From Hyphomicrobium sp. (GTDB taxonomy: Bacteria; Pseudomonadota; Alphaproteobacteria; Rhizobiales; Hyphomicrobiaceae), in contig PERL01000011.1 of assembly GCA_002928735.1 (NCBI GenBank), positions 1 through 64,000 of the forward strand: 64,000 nucleotides of DNA. The letters are read 5' to 3'. The notes under the pieces are model-generated. The model had not been told where the DNA came from. It made no database searches and saw only the letters and a program-made list of their open reading frames with translations. The translations under genes were made by a program, and so were the position numbers. Shown one piece after another: positions 1 through 8,355 of this stretch; the first letter of the stretch is position 1, and each line of letters begins with the position of its first letter.

Positions 1-10
1 GGTGCGAACT

Positions 11-128
11 TCCGTCAGCGACTCTGCACCCCGCCCCACGTCACAAGACGCCTCTTAAGCAACGCCCCCTTTCGTGAGGGACGGGGATGGAGGGCAGTGT
101 AGGGGAGGCAAGTGGGGGCGGGGATAAG
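11..128. repeat. 118-bp dispersed intergenic repeat, copy A
   Basis: This stretch is matched base for base over its first 50 positions, and at most positions after that, by 35828-35945, in the same orientation and with the same length. It carries no convincing gene. The short reading frames on its minus strand end in the same peptide in both copies only because the DNA is repeated. It is probably an abundant non-coding intergenic element. Confidence 0.85.
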
Positions 129-185
129 TGGGCCACACAAAAAGGATGGCGTCACACAGAAGCGGTGCGCAGGTCTCCTCCTGAA

Positions 186-211
186 GGAACCCACCCCCGG
201 CCGGATGCGTT
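186..211 (+). promoter_or_regulatory. possible EcfG-type promoter, N17 spacer
   Basis: GGAAC at 186-190 and CGTT at 208-211 are separated by 17 bases, within the range accepted for the alphaproteobacterial EcfG sigma factor. The -10 ends only 18 bases before the chosen ATG 229 of the cytochrome gene, which leaves a very short leader. It may be a chance match. Confidence 0.3.
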
Positions 212-228
212 GCATGCGGAGAGGTTTG

Positions 229-870
229 ATGGGGATAGATCACATGCGCATGGGTTTGGTGGCTGTCATAGCGGCTTTGGTATGCCCGCTTCTCGTCGGA
301 CTGTTCATCGTCTCGGCATCGCATGCAGGCGCCCCGATAGAAGCGCGCACGCTGAAACCTGCCACCGCGTTCGACTCCATTTCCGATCCGGCCGAAAAAT
401 CCGTCGCGCTCTTTCGCGAAGCCGGCGCTGTCATTCAGCATCCCCGCTGCATCAATTGCCATCCGGCCGGCAATCGTCCCCTCCAAGGCAATGACATGCA
501 CCCCCACGCGCAGCTGGTGGTGCGCGGCGAAGACAATCTCGGCTCCACCGCCATGCGCTGCATGACCTGCCACCGCGACAAAAATTTCGAACCCGCAGGC
601 GTCCCCGGTCACCCGCTCTGGCATCTGGCGCCGATCGAAATGGCCTGGGAAGGAAAGTCGCTGGGAGAGATCTGTGAACAGATCAAAGATCCCAAGCGCA
701 ACGGCGGCAAGACGCTCGAGCAGATTGTCACCCACATGGCCGAAGACACCCTCGTCGGGTGGGGCTGGAACCCCGGCGGCAACCGCACACCGGTGCCGGG
801 CACGCAAGCAGCCTTCGGCGACCTCATGAAAGCCTGGGCCGCCACCGGCGCCGTGTGTCCTCCGGCGTAA
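229..870 (+). CDS. periplasmic di-haem cytochrome c-like protein
   Basis: Probable exported or membrane-anchored c-type cytochrome of 213 residues. Two CxxCH haem motifs are visible, CINCH at residues 74-78 and CMTCH at 110-114, behind an N-terminal hydrophobic segment (about residues 9-31). The pattern around the first haem (CINCHPxGxxPLQG), the WGWxPG motif and PGTQ near the C-terminus match what I know as proteins annotated isoquinoline 1-oxidoreductase subunit, small cytochromes that accompany molybdenum hydroxylases. No hydroxylase is present here, so its donor is unknown. ATG 229 is preferred because GGAGAGG lies at 218-224; ATG 244 is the alternative. The gene stands alone and is followed by a 17-bp tandem repeat. 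Confidence 0.8.
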   Translation: MGIDHMRMGLVAVIAALVCPLLVGLFIVSASHAGAPIEARTLKPATAFDSISDPAEKSVALFREAGAVIQHPRCINCHPAGNRPLQGNDMHPHAQLVVRGEDNLGSTAMRCMTCHRDKNFEPAGVPGHPLWHLAPIEMAWEGKSLGEICEQIKDPKRNGGKTLEQIVTHMAEDTLVGWGWNPGGNRTPVPGTQAAFGDLMKAWAATGAVCPPA

Positions 871-883
871 CGGCCGCGCGGAG

Positions 884-917
884 TTTGCCAACGCGCAGCT
901 TTTGCCAACGCGCAGCT
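884..917. repeat. 17-bp perfect tandem duplication
   Basis: The 17-mer TTTGCCAACGCGCAGCT occurs twice back to back (884-900 and 901-917), followed by a degenerate third start (TTTGC). It lies between the cytochrome and the antiporter genes. No function is evident; replication slippage is the simplest origin. Confidence 0.8.
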
Positions 918-1011
918 TTTGCTTGACGGCACGCTCTGCCAACGCTGGATAAGAGCCGGGCTGGGGGGATCATCCGGCCCGGACTTTTTCTGGGGCAGGG
1001 AAGACGCACGC

Positions 1012-2109
1012 ATGGCGGTCCATCACGACGTCGATAAAATTCCGCTCTGGACCTGGGCCGTCCCTATCGCCGCCGTGGTCCTGCTGGCGCTGAAATTCGC
1101 GCACGTCATCCCCGCCGACAACGGCATCGTGCTGGCGCTCGCCGCCATCCTGCTCGGCGGCACGGTGTTCGCCGCCGTCCACCATGCGGAAATCATCGCA
1201 CTGAAAGTCGGCGAACCATTCGGCTCCATCGTGCTCGCCGTCGCCGTCACCGTGATCGAAGTGGCCCTCATTATCTCGATCTTGATGGGCGCCAGCGCCG
1301 GCAGCGAATTCCTGACTCGCGATACCGTCTTCGCCACGGTGATGATCGTCTTGAACGGCATCATCGGCCTCTGCCTCGTGGTCGGTGGGGCAAAGCACCG
1401 CGAGCAGACGTTTCAAACCACGGCAGCCAGTTCCGCGCTGAGCGTGCTCGGCACACTCGCCACGATCACCCTTGTATTGCCGAACTACACACTGACGACC
1501 TCGGGGCCGAACTACAACGCCTCACAGCTCATCTTCGTCAGTCTTTCCTGCCTCGTACTCTACGGCGTCTTCTTGTTCGTACAGACCATCCGCCACCGCG
1601 ACTACTTCCTCGCCGATATGAGCGAAGACCTCCCCATTCATGCCGCGCCGGGCGTGCGCACGACGGCGGCGAGCATGGCTCTTTTGCTGGTATCTCTCAC
1701 CGCTGTGGTCCTGCTCGCCAAGACACTGTCGCCCGCCCTCGAAGCGGCCATCGCCAGCGCCGGCCTGCCCAAGGCCTTCCTCGGCGTTGTCATCGCATCC
1801 ATCGTTCTCCTGCCGGAAGGGATGGCCGCCGTCCGCGCCGCCGCCGCCAACCGCCTCCAGACAAGCCTCAATCTCGCGCTGGGCTCCGCGATGGCCACCA
1901 TCGGCCTGACGATTCCCGCTATCAGCGCCTTCGCGCTCATGTCCGGCATGACGCTTCAATTGGGCCTCGACCCGGAAGAGATGGCGCTCTTGGTGCTCTC
2001 ATTGTTCATCGGCACAGTGACACTGGCGACGGGCCGCACGACGATCCTGCAGGGCGCCGTGCATCTCGTCATCCTCGGCGTATTTCTCTTCCTGTCCGCC
2101 GTACCTTGA
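1012..2109 (+). CDS. chaA: ChaA-type calcium/sodium:proton antiporter
   Basis: Inner-membrane ion exchanger of 365 residues, with about ten hydrophobic segments, in the Ca2+:cation antiporter superfamily. It should extrude Ca2+ or Na+ in exchange for protons. Two acidic repeat motifs of the family are visible: GEPFGSIVLAVAVTVIEVAL near residues 65-85 and PEGMAAVRAAAANRLQTSLN near 260-280, the latter followed by ALGSAMATIGLTIPA, typical of ChaA and the rhizobial y4hA transporters. The reading frame continues upstream, but ATG 1012 follows GGGGCAGGGAAG and begins with a normal cytoplasmic N-terminus. The next gene starts eight bases after its stop, so the two are probably cotranscribed. Confidence 0.85.
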   Translation: MAVHHDVDKIPLWTWAVPIAAVVLLALKFAHVIPADNGIVLALAAILLGGTVFAAVHHAEIIALKVGEPFGSIVLAVAVTVIEVALIISILMGASAGSEFLTRDTVFATVMIVLNGIIGLCLVVGGAKHREQTFQTTAASSALSVLGTLATITLVLPNYTLTTSGPNYNASQLIFVSLSCLVLYGVFLFVQTIRHRDYFLADMSEDLPIHAAPGVRTTAASMALLLVSLTAVVLLAKTLSPALEAAIASAGLPKAFLGVVIASIVLLPEGMAAVRAAAANRLQTSLNLALGSAMATIGLTIPAISAFALMSGMTLQLGLDPEEMALLVLSLFIGTVTLATGRTTILQGAVHLVILGVFLFLSAVP

Positions 2110-2117
2110 GAGCCAAA

Positions 2118-2525
2118 ATGACTGAAGCCGACATCCTCTCCGTCCGCAACGAGCTGACCGATATCGTCGTGTCGGTCGTCTCCGTCTCGTTCGGGATGGT
2201 CTCCGCCTACATCGTCGGTCTGTGGCTGTTCCTCAAGCGCGCCCCGCTCGTTCTGCGCGCGCTCTCTTTCATCGTATTCTCGTTCGGCCTCGCCTTCATG
2301 GGGGCCTTGACCGTTGGCATCCACGAACTGCTGCTCGGCACCGAACGTGCGTGGAACAAACTCGGCAAAACGGCGACCGAAATTCCAGGCTTCGGCTCAG
2401 CCCCTGTCCCAGCCCTCGGCCTCACCCAATACGAAGCCGCCGCCTGCCTCGGCGCACTGGCCTTTCTTGCCATATACGTCGCGCTCTTCTTTCTCACCTT
2501 CCTCTACCGCTGGCCGGAGGACTGA
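2118..2525 (+). CDS. small integral membrane protein of unknown function
   Basis: A 135-residue protein with about three hydrophobic helices (residues 14-35, 45-68 and 108-131) and a short loop between the second and third. I do not recognise a family. ATG 2118 is chosen; an in-frame TTG at 2106 would overlap the stop of the upstream antiporter gene. The eight-base spacing suggests it is translated from the antiporter transcript and might support ion homeostasis, but that rests only on position. Confidence 0.7.
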   Translation: MTEADILSVRNELTDIVVSVVSVSFGMVSAYIVGLWLFLKRAPLVLRALSFIVFSFGLAFMGALTVGIHELLLGTERAWNKLGKTATEIPGFGSAPVPALGLTQYEAAACLGALAFLAIYVALFFLTFLYRWPED

Positions 2526-2531
2526 GGCGTA

Positions 2532-3524
2532 TCACACCGTCTCCGCCACCCGCGCACCGCCGCGGCGGAAGAGGCGGCGCGGCGGAGGCGCGGGATCATC
2601 GGCAGTGATGATGTCGGTGAGCAACGCCGCCGTGTCGCGAACGACGCGCCCGTGCGTCCAGTAGCCCGTATGAGCGGCGTATGTGGCGAGTGCAGGAAAT
2701 GGCGAACACAGGACGCGCTTTAAGCGCCCTTCCGACACGACGGGAATGTCGGTAATCCGCGGCTCGGCGGCATAGGCCCCGTTCAAAGGCTTCAGCGGAA
2801 ATCCCAAGAGATCGTTGCGGCTGTAGAAGTTCAGCCACCGCGCCTTGTCCTTTACGTTCGGGTTCAGGCCCGCGCCGGGGAACGCCGGATGATCGTTCGG
2901 CGTGCGCCCCTGCGTGATCGGCACGATCTTGTCCGGCCCGAACGTGAACGTGAACAGCGGCATGTTACAGCCCATGGTGACGAACCCGGCGAGCGTCTCC
3001 AGCCGCCGGAATGGCGAGCCCTCGCGCATGTAGGCGGCGAACTCCTGCATCTTCGTATCGCCGTCCTGCTCGCGGTTCTGCATGATTCGCCGCATGGTGT
3101 AGGTGTCCCATGCGAACGTCGACAGGATGTGGCAGCCCAGCGAATGCCCGATGAAGACGAGCGGGCGGTCGGGATCGCCGCGCTGATCCAGCCGGTCGAC
3201 GGCCGCGCGCACGGTGTGCTGGATTTCGTAGTAGGCCGAGTTGCGCCAGTTCCGCGTCTTCTGATAGGCCGCCGCGTCGCCGAGCCCCTGCAAGGCCATC
3301 CAGCGATAGGCATTGTCGTCGACCAGTCGATTGCCGATCAACTTCTCCATGTAGGCGGATTGGTGACGCCGCACGATCGGAGCCCAGTTCGCCGCCTCGT
3401 AGTCCACAAAGGGCCGCAGCGCCTTGGGCAGCGCCCTGTCCAGCCGCTCCCGCATGGGCTCGTGGAACTTGTCGCTGCTGTTATAGATCCCATGAACGAA
3501 CAGAACGGCAATCTTGCGCGCCAT
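2532..3524 (-). CDS. alpha/beta-hydrolase fold protein, lipase/esterase-like
   Basis: A 330-residue protein with the alpha/beta-hydrolase hallmarks: an N-terminal strand ending in VHG (residues 10-12, the oxyanion-hole region) and the nucleophile elbow GHSLG with Ser at about residue 128. No signal peptide is apparent, so it should be cytoplasmic. Substrate cannot be read from the sequence; the long insertions around residues 150-230 are unlike the classic small esterases. It converges with the membrane protein gene on its left, with six bases between the stops, and is divergent from thiG on its right. Confidence 0.7.
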   Translation of the reverse strand: MARKIAVLFVHGIYNSSDKFHEPMRERLDRALPKALRPFVDYEAANWAPIVRRHQSAYMEKLIGNRLVDDNAYRWMALQGLGDAAAYQKTRNWRNSAYYEIQHTVRAAVDRLDQRGDPDRPLVFIGHSLGCHILSTFAWDTYTMRRIMQNREQDGDTKMQEFAAYMREGSPFRRLETLAGFVTMGCNMPLFTFTFGPDKIVPITQGRTPNDHPAFPGAGLNPNVKDKARWLNFYSRNDLLGFPLKPLNGAYAAEPRITDIPVVSEGRLKRVLCSPFPALATYAAHTGYWTHGRVVRDTAALLTDIITADDPAPPPRRLFRRGGARVAETV

Positions 3525-3673
3525 CGGCGGCCCTCTCGAAGCGTAGAGATGCTTAAAAAACCACCCGACGAGACCACCCTGGCCGCGGAGCGGTCAAGGG
3601 ATCTGACGGTGTCGGACGATCTTTCTCCCCAAGGCGTGTTTCTATTGCGGCAAAGAGCGCTTAAATAGCGCCC

Positions 3674-4510
3674 ATGAACCCACGCGAACCACATCTTCTC
3701 GGCCAGAAACCCGGCACCGGACCCTTCACGGTCTATGGCGCGGAATTGCCCTCGCGGCTGCTCTTAGGGACAGCACTCTATCCCTCGCCCCAGATCATGG
3801 CCGATGCCGTCAAAGCCTCACGCGCCGGCATCGTCACCGTGTCGCTGCGCCGCGAACAGGCGCGCGGCCGCACGGGCGAACGCTTCCTCGATCTGATCCG
3901 CGCGCTCGATGTGAAGGTGCTGCCCAACACGGCCGGCTGCCGCACCGCGCGCGAAGCGATCACCACCGCGCAGATGGCGCGCGAGTTGTTCGACACGTCG
4001 TGGATCAAACTCGAAGTCATCGCCAACGACGACACGCTCCAGCCCGATCTCTTCGGCCTCGTCGAAGCCGCCGAAGTGCTGGCCAAGGACGGCTTCGACG
4101 TTTTCCCCTACACGACGGAAGATCTGGGAGCAGCGGACAGGCTTCTTGCCGCCGGGTGTCAGGTGTTGATGCCTTGGGGCGCACCGATTGGCACCGGACG
4201 TGGCCTCGCCAACCCCTATGCGCTCAAAACCATGCGCGCCTATTTCCCCGGCATCCCGCTCGTCATCGATGCCGGGATCGGAGCGCCCAGCCACGCCGCG
4301 CAAGCCATGGAAATGGGCTTCGACGCCTGCCTCCTGAACACCGCCGTCGCCAAGGCCGGCGATCCCGTGCGCATGGCCGAAGCCTTCGCCAATGCCATAG
4401 ACGCGGGCCGCGCCGCCTACGAGTCCGGCCTTATGGAACAGCGCGACATGGCAAGCCCGTCGACGCCCGTTGCCGGCACGCCCTTCTTCGATCTGACCCC
4501 GAAATCATGA
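3674..4510 (+). CDS. thiG: thiazole synthase
   Basis: ThiG makes the thiazole phosphate half of thiamine from 1-deoxy-xylulose 5-phosphate, ThiS-thiocarboxylate and dehydroglycine. The 278-residue product has the TIM-barrel pattern of the family: [12 protein letters not shown] near the N-terminus, [12 protein letters not shown] near residue 90, the Schiff-base lysine in WIKLEVI, the phosphate-binding [13 protein letters not shown] and [11 protein letters not shown]. Start ATG 3674. thiE follows after ten bases. The partners thiS, thiO/thiH and thiC are not here, and I see no TPP riboswitch in the 130 bases upstream, so this pair may be the end of a split pathway. Confidence 0.93.
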   Translation: MNPREPHLLGQKPGTGPFTVYGAELPSRLLLGTALYPSPQIMADAVKASRAGIVTVSLRREQARGRTGERFLDLIRALDVKVLPNTAGCRTAREAITTAQMARELFDTSWIKLEVIANDDTLQPDLFGLVEAAEVLAKDGFDVFPYTTEDLGAADRLLAAGCQVLMPWGAPIGTGRGLANPYALKTMRAYFPGIPLVIDAGIGAPSHAAQAMEMGFDACLLNTAVAKAGDPVRMAEAFANAIDAGRAAYESGLMEQRDMASPSTPVAGTPFFDLTPKS

Positions 4511-4520
4511 CGCCGAAGCC

Positions 4521-5141
4521 ATGACCGCGCCGCCGCCGCCCGCGCTGTTCTATCCCATCGTCCCCGATATCGCATGGCTGAAGCGCCTCGTGCCGTTGGG
4601 CATAAAGACCGTGCAACTGCGCATCAAGGATGCCCCGCAGGAGGACGTGCGCGCGCAAGTCAAAGAAGCCGTCGCCGTTTGCCGCGCGCACGGATGCGAT
4701 CTCATCGTCAACGACGACTGGCCAGCGGCCATCGACGCGGGCGCCACCCTCGTCCATCTCGGTCAGGAAGATCTGGCGGCCGCCGATCTGGCAGCCATTC
4801 GCCGGGCGGGCATCAGCATCGGCATCTCGACCCACAGCGAAGACGAACTGGAAACCGCGCTCGCCGCCGATCCGTATTACGTCGCACTCGGACCCATCTA
4901 CGAAACCAAGCTGAAAGTCATGAAGTGGGCCCCGCAAGGCCTCGACAAAATCACCGCCTGGAAGCGCCGCATCGGCACCTTGCCGCTGGTCGCCATCGGC
5001 GGCATCACGCCCGAGCGCGCCCCAGGTGTGATCGCAGCCGGCGCGGACAGCGTAGCGGTGATCACAGACTTCATCACGTCGCCCCACCCCGAAGCCCGCG
5101 TCTCGCTTTGGCTCGATTGGGCGCGTAAGATGATTACATAA
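4521..5141 (+). CDS. thiE: thiamine-phosphate synthase
   Basis: ThiE condenses the pyrimidine pyrophosphate with thiazole phosphate (the ThiG product) to give thiamine monophosphate. The 206-residue protein shows the family motifs in order: VQLRIKD, LIVNDDW, VHLGQEDL, GISTHS, ALGPIYETK...KW and VAIGGI with a downstream GADSVAV phosphate loop. Start ATG 4521 is 10 bases after thiG, so the two are expected to be cotranslated from one message. The Csp1-like gene starts 31 bases further on with its own ribosome binding site. Confidence 0.92.
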   Translation: MTAPPPPALFYPIVPDIAWLKRLVPLGIKTVQLRIKDAPQEDVRAQVKEAVAVCRAHGCDLIVNDDWPAAIDAGATLVHLGQEDLAAADLAAIRRAGISIGISTHSEDELETALAADPYYVALGPIYETKLKVMKWAPQGLDKITAWKRRIGTLPLVAIGGITPERAPGVIAAGADSVAVITDFITSPHPEARVSLWLDWARKMIT

Positions 5142-5172
5142 GAAGTAAATAGCGCCACACAGGAGAACACCG

Positions 5173-5706
5173 ATGCAGACGAATAAGGACATCTCCGCCC
5201 CGCTCTCCCGCCGCACCGCTCTGGGCTTTGCCGCCGCCGCTCTGACGATGGGAGCCACGCGCGCCATCGCTGCCGATGGCCACGAGGGCATGGACCACAG
5301 CCAGATGGATCATTCGACGATGGACCATTCCAAGATGGACCATTCGGCCATGGATCATTCCATGCACGGCACCAAGCACAAGGCCGTCATCGATACGGCC
5401 ACCGCCTGCATCGCCAAGGGCGAAGTCTGCATCGCCCACTGCATCGACCTCATGAAGGCCGGCGATACCGCCATGGCCGATTGCATGAAGACCGTGTCGG
5501 CCATGATGCCGATGTGCGCCGCCCTCGTCCGCTTCGCCGCCCTCGACAACAAGCGCCTCAAGGAACTCGCCGCCGTCTGCAAGGACGTCTGCGCCGACTG
5601 CGAAGCCGAGTGCAAGAAGCACGCCGACAAACACGCCGTCTGCAAAGCCTGCATGGACAGCTGCACCGCCTGCATCAAAGAATGCAAAGCGCTCTTGGAC
5701 GCGTAG
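5173..5706 (+). CDS. Csp1-like copper storage protein with His-Met repeat
   Basis: Exported cysteine-rich four-helix-bundle protein of 177 residues. I count 14 cysteines, most spaced CxxxC or CxxC along predicted helices (AVCKDVCADCEAEC; CKACMDSCTACIKEC). This is the layout of Csp1/DUF326 copper storage proteins, which bind many Cu(I) ions inside the bundle. The N-terminus has a twin-arginine motif (SRRTALGF, residues 12-19) and an alanine-rich hydrophobic core, so export by Tat is likely, as for Csp1. Between signal and bundle are five MDHS units (residues 40-63), a methionine/histidine copper-binding style segment. Start ATG 5173 follows CAGGAGAAC. No copper ATPase or regulator is adjacent. 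Metal identity is inferred. Confidence 0.8.
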   Translation: MQTNKDISAPLSRRTALGFAAAALTMGATRAIAADGHEGMDHSQMDHSTMDHSKMDHSAMDHSMHGTKHKAVIDTATACIAKGEVCIAHCIDLMKAGDTAMADCMKTVSAMMPMCAALVRFAALDNKRLKELAAVCKDVCADCEAECKKHADKHAVCKACMDSCTACIKECKALLDA

Positions 5707-5720
5707 GACTGCAGAGCGCG

Positions 5721-5737
5721 GCGGTGCCAGGCACCGC
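5721..5737. terminator. GC hairpin between convergent genes
   Basis: GCGGTGCC and GGCACCGC form an eight-base-pair perfect hairpin around a single central base, between the stops of the Csp1-like gene and purD. No T-run follows on either strand, so termination is a guess. Confidence 0.35.
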
Positions 5738-5771
5738 TCTCCCGGAGGGTTATGCGTTTAGCCGCAGAGGC

Positions 5772-7043
5772 TCACCCCCGCCCGAGTGCGCGCCAGCCGA
5801 TGTCGCGGCGGCAGAAGCCGCCCGGCCATTCGATACGGTCGAGGGCCTGGTAGGCCCGCGTCTGCGCTTCGGCCACCGTCCGGCCCGTGGCAGTCACCGC
5901 CAGCACGCGCCCGCCATCGGCAACAATCCGCCCATCGACCGCCTTCGTGCCGGCATGGAACACCTGCACGCCGTCCACCGCCCGCGCCGCATCGAGCCCA
6001 CGGATTTCCGTGCCCTTCAACGGCGTCCCCGGATAACCGTCCGCCGCATAAACAACCGTCAGCGCCGCCTGATCCGACCATCTGAGATCGAAGGTATCCA
6101 GAACGCCGTCCGCGGTGGCCAACATTGCCGCCAGCAGATCCGACTTCAGCCGCATCATCAAAACCTGCGTTTCCGGATCGCCGAAGCGCACGTTGTATTC
6201 GATAAGCTTCGGCCCCTCGGCCGTGATCATCAAACCGGCGAACAGCACACCCTTGAACGGCGTCCCCCGCGCGGCCATGGCTTTGACCGTCGGCCACACG
6301 ATCTCGTCCATCGTCCGACGGGTCATCTCATTTGTCATCACCGGTGCCGGCGAATAGGCGCCCATGCCACCGGTGTTCGGTCCGGTATCGTTTTCGCCGA
6401 CGCGCTTGTGATCCTGCGCTGACGCCATGGCGAGCACGTGCGTGCCATCGCACAACGCAAAGAAGCTCGCCTCTTCCCCTTCGAGAAACTCTTCCACGAC
6501 CACTTCCGCACCCGCCGCGCCAAACGCGCCAGCAAAGCACGCATCGATCGCGTCGTCGGCTTCCGAACGGCTGCCCGCGATCACAACGCCTTTGCCCGCC
6601 GCCAACCCGTCTGCCTTCACGACGATGGGAAAGCGCTGCGCAGCTAAATAAGCCTTCGCAGAATCGGCATCCGAGAACCGGCCATACGCCGCCGTCGGAA
6701 TGCCAAACTCCCGGCACAGGTCCTTGGTGTACCCCTTCGAGCCTTCGAGCTGTGCCGCGGCCTTCGACGGACCAAAGTGCTTGATCCCCGCAGCCGCGAG
6801 CGCGTCCGTCAGGCCACCGACGAGCGGCCCCTCGGGCCCGACGACGACGAACGACACATTTTTATCGCGGCAGAAGGCGACAACGGCGGCGTGATCCGAA
6901 GCGTCAAGCGCCACGCACGTTGCAAACTCCGCAATCCCGGGGTTTCCCGGCGCGCATAAGAGCGATGTAAGGAGAGGGCTTTTCACCAGCGTCCACGCCA
7001 GCGCGTGTTCGCGGCCGCCCGAACCGATCAAAAGGACGTTCAT
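5772..7043 (-). CDS. purD: phosphoribosylamine-glycine ligase
   Basis: PurD (GARS) joins glycine to phosphoribosylamine using ATP, the second step of purine synthesis. The 423-residue protein has the complete ATP-grasp architecture: N-terminal [37 protein letters not shown], the ATP-binding [11 protein letters not shown] around residue 145, [22 protein letters not shown], and metal ligands in [13 protein letters not shown]. Start ATG 7041-7043 is the first methionine. It is a single gene here, convergent with the Csp1-like gene and divergent from the ABC exporter operon. Confidence 0.95.
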   Translation of the reverse strand: MNVLLIGSGGREHALAWTLVKSPLLTSLLCAPGNPGIAEFATCVALDASDHAAVVAFCRDKNVSFVVVGPEGPLVGGLTDALAAAGIKHFGPSKAAAQLEGSKGYTKDLCREFGIPTAAYGRFSDADSAKAYLAAQRFPIVVKADGLAAGKGVVIAGSRSEADDAIDACFAGAFGAAGAEVVVEEFLEGEEASFFALCDGTHVLAMASAQDHKRVGENDTGPNTGGMGAYSPAPVMTNEMTRRTMDEIVWPTVKAMAARGTPFKGVLFAGLMITAEGPKLIEYNVRFGDPETQVLMMRLKSDLLAAMLATADGVLDTFDLRWSDQAALTVVYAADGYPGTPLKGTEIRGLDAARAVDGVQVFHAGTKAVDGRIVADGGRVLAVTATGRTVAEAQTRAYQALDRIEWPGGFCRRDIGWRALGRG

Positions 7044-7074
7044 GGCCCCGTGAAGTGCTACGGTTAACTGCCCG

Positions 7075-7107
7075 GGTCAAGAGCCAGGTCAAGAGCCAGG
7101 TCAAGAG
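7075..7107. repeat. 12-bp tandem repeat upstream of purD
   Basis: GGTCAAGAGCCA is present at 7075-7086 and 7087-7098, with nine bases of a third unit at 7099-7107. It sits in the purD/exporter divergent spacer, 32 bases from the purD start, so copy number could alter the purD leader. Confidence 0.75.
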
Positions 7108-7226
7108 GTTGATCTTTTGGCCCCATTTCAGGCACGTTGACCAGGATCACGGCCCAGCATGGTCCGTGGTCCTAAGTTTGTCAGGGTGACATTGGCGGCA
7201 CAGTCGCCAAGTGAGGAGCCTTATCA

Positions 7227-8354
7227 ATGCCCGACACCATCGCCTCTTCGATGGCGAAGACGTGGGCGGACTGGCCCCAGGCTCTGCGTGGCTGGTTCTC
7301 TCACCCCGATGACGATGATGATGGCGAAGACCCACACGGCCGTCTGCCCCACGCCGAGCGCCGCCTGTTGACGCTCGTCGCGCTGGGCTTGGCGCTCATC
7401 GTCGGCTGGTGGTGGTGGGATCGCGGTCCCGAGGTCAAGGTTGTGGCGGTCGCGACGGGCGACGCCGCCGAGGTCGTCTATGCCACCGGTGTGGTCGAAC
7501 CCGTCAACTGGGCGAAGGTGACAGCGCCTGCGCGCAAACGCATCGAAGAGATCTGCAAATGTGAAGGCGAAGAAGTCAAAAAGGGCCAAGTCGTCGTCCG
7601 CTTGGATGACGACGAAGAACAAGCTGTTCTGCGTGAATTTGAATCGCGTCTCAACCGCTACAAGGAAGATGCCGCCCGCCTGGAAGGACTGGTGAAACGC
7701 AACTCCGTCTCCCGCGTCACGCTCGACGACAAGCTTACCGAGGTGCGCGAATACGAAGCCCGCGTCGCCATGCAGAAAGACCGTATATCCGATCTGGCTT
7801 TGAAGTCGCCGCTCGACGGCATCGTCATGCGCCGCATCGGCGAAGTCGGCGAGATCGCCGGCATCGGCGAACGCGACACCCTGCTCTGGGTCGGCGAACC
7901 GAGCCCCCTCAAAATCATCGCCGAAGTGAACGAAGACGACATATTGAAGGTGGCAACTGGCCAGCGCGTCCTGCTCCGTCACGAGGGCCACACCGGTACA
8001 CCGCTCCCCGCCACGGTCGACCGCATCACGCCCAAAGGCGACCCGGAGACGAAAACCTTCCGCGTCCACTTGGCGCTGCCCAGCGACACGCCGCTGAAAG
8101 TCGGCATGAGCGTGGAAGCCAACATCGTTGTGGCCGAAGCCAAGGGCGCGCTCGTCGTCCCCGCCGAAGCAATCTCCAACAACCACGTCCTCAAGGTCGA
8201 GGACGGTGAGGTGCGCCAGGTCGCGGTCGAAGTCGGCATTCGCGGCACCGATCGCGTCGAAGTCAAAGGTGCGCTGGCGCCCGGCGATCTGATCGTCTCG
8301 CCGCCGCATGCGGGTCTGAGCGACGGCGACAACGTGCGGCCGCTGCGAGAGTGA
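7227..8354 (+). CDS. periplasmic adaptor (HlyD/MacA-like) of an ABC exporter
   Basis: Membrane-fusion subunit of 375 residues that should link the inner-membrane ABC exporter encoded downstream to the periplasm or outer membrane. It has an acidic cytoplasmic N-terminus, one membrane segment (about residues 47-64), then a barrel-sandwich half motif (KVTAPARKRIEEI), an alpha-helical hairpin rich in charged residues (about 125-185), the second lipoyl half (LKSPLDGIVMRRIGEVGE) and beta-barrel domains. Start ATG 7227 has GTGAGGAGCC upstream. The permease starts two bases after its stop, so the three genes 7227-10283 form one operon. The substrate is unknown; the order adaptor-permease-ATPase resembles MacAB/DevBCA-type systems. 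Confidence 0.85.
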   Translation: MPDTIASSMAKTWADWPQALRGWFSHPDDDDDGEDPHGRLPHAERRLLTLVALGLALIVGWWWWDRGPEVKVVAVATGDAAEVVYATGVVEPVNWAKVTAPARKRIEEICKCEGEEVKKGQVVVRLDDDEEQAVLREFESRLNRYKEDAARLEGLVKRNSVSRVTLDDKLTEVREYEARVAMQKDRISDLALKSPLDGIVMRRIGEVGEIAGIGERDTLLWVGEPSPLKIIAEVNEDDILKVATGQRVLLRHEGHTGTPLPATVDRITPKGDPETKTFRVHLALPSDTPLKVGMSVEANIVVAEAKGALVVPAEAISNNHVLKVEDGEVRQVAVEVGIRGTDRVEVKGALAPGDLIVSPPHAGLSDGDNVRPLRE

Positions 8355-8355
8355 C

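Noticed and set aside
3541-3673. possible TPP riboswitch before thiG
   Set aside because: Neither the CTGAGA box nor the ACCTGATC box of the aptamer is present.
5279-5365. DNA tandem repeat in the Csp1-like gene
   Set aside because: It encodes the MDHS units with varied codons, so it is a protein-level repeat and is described with the gene.
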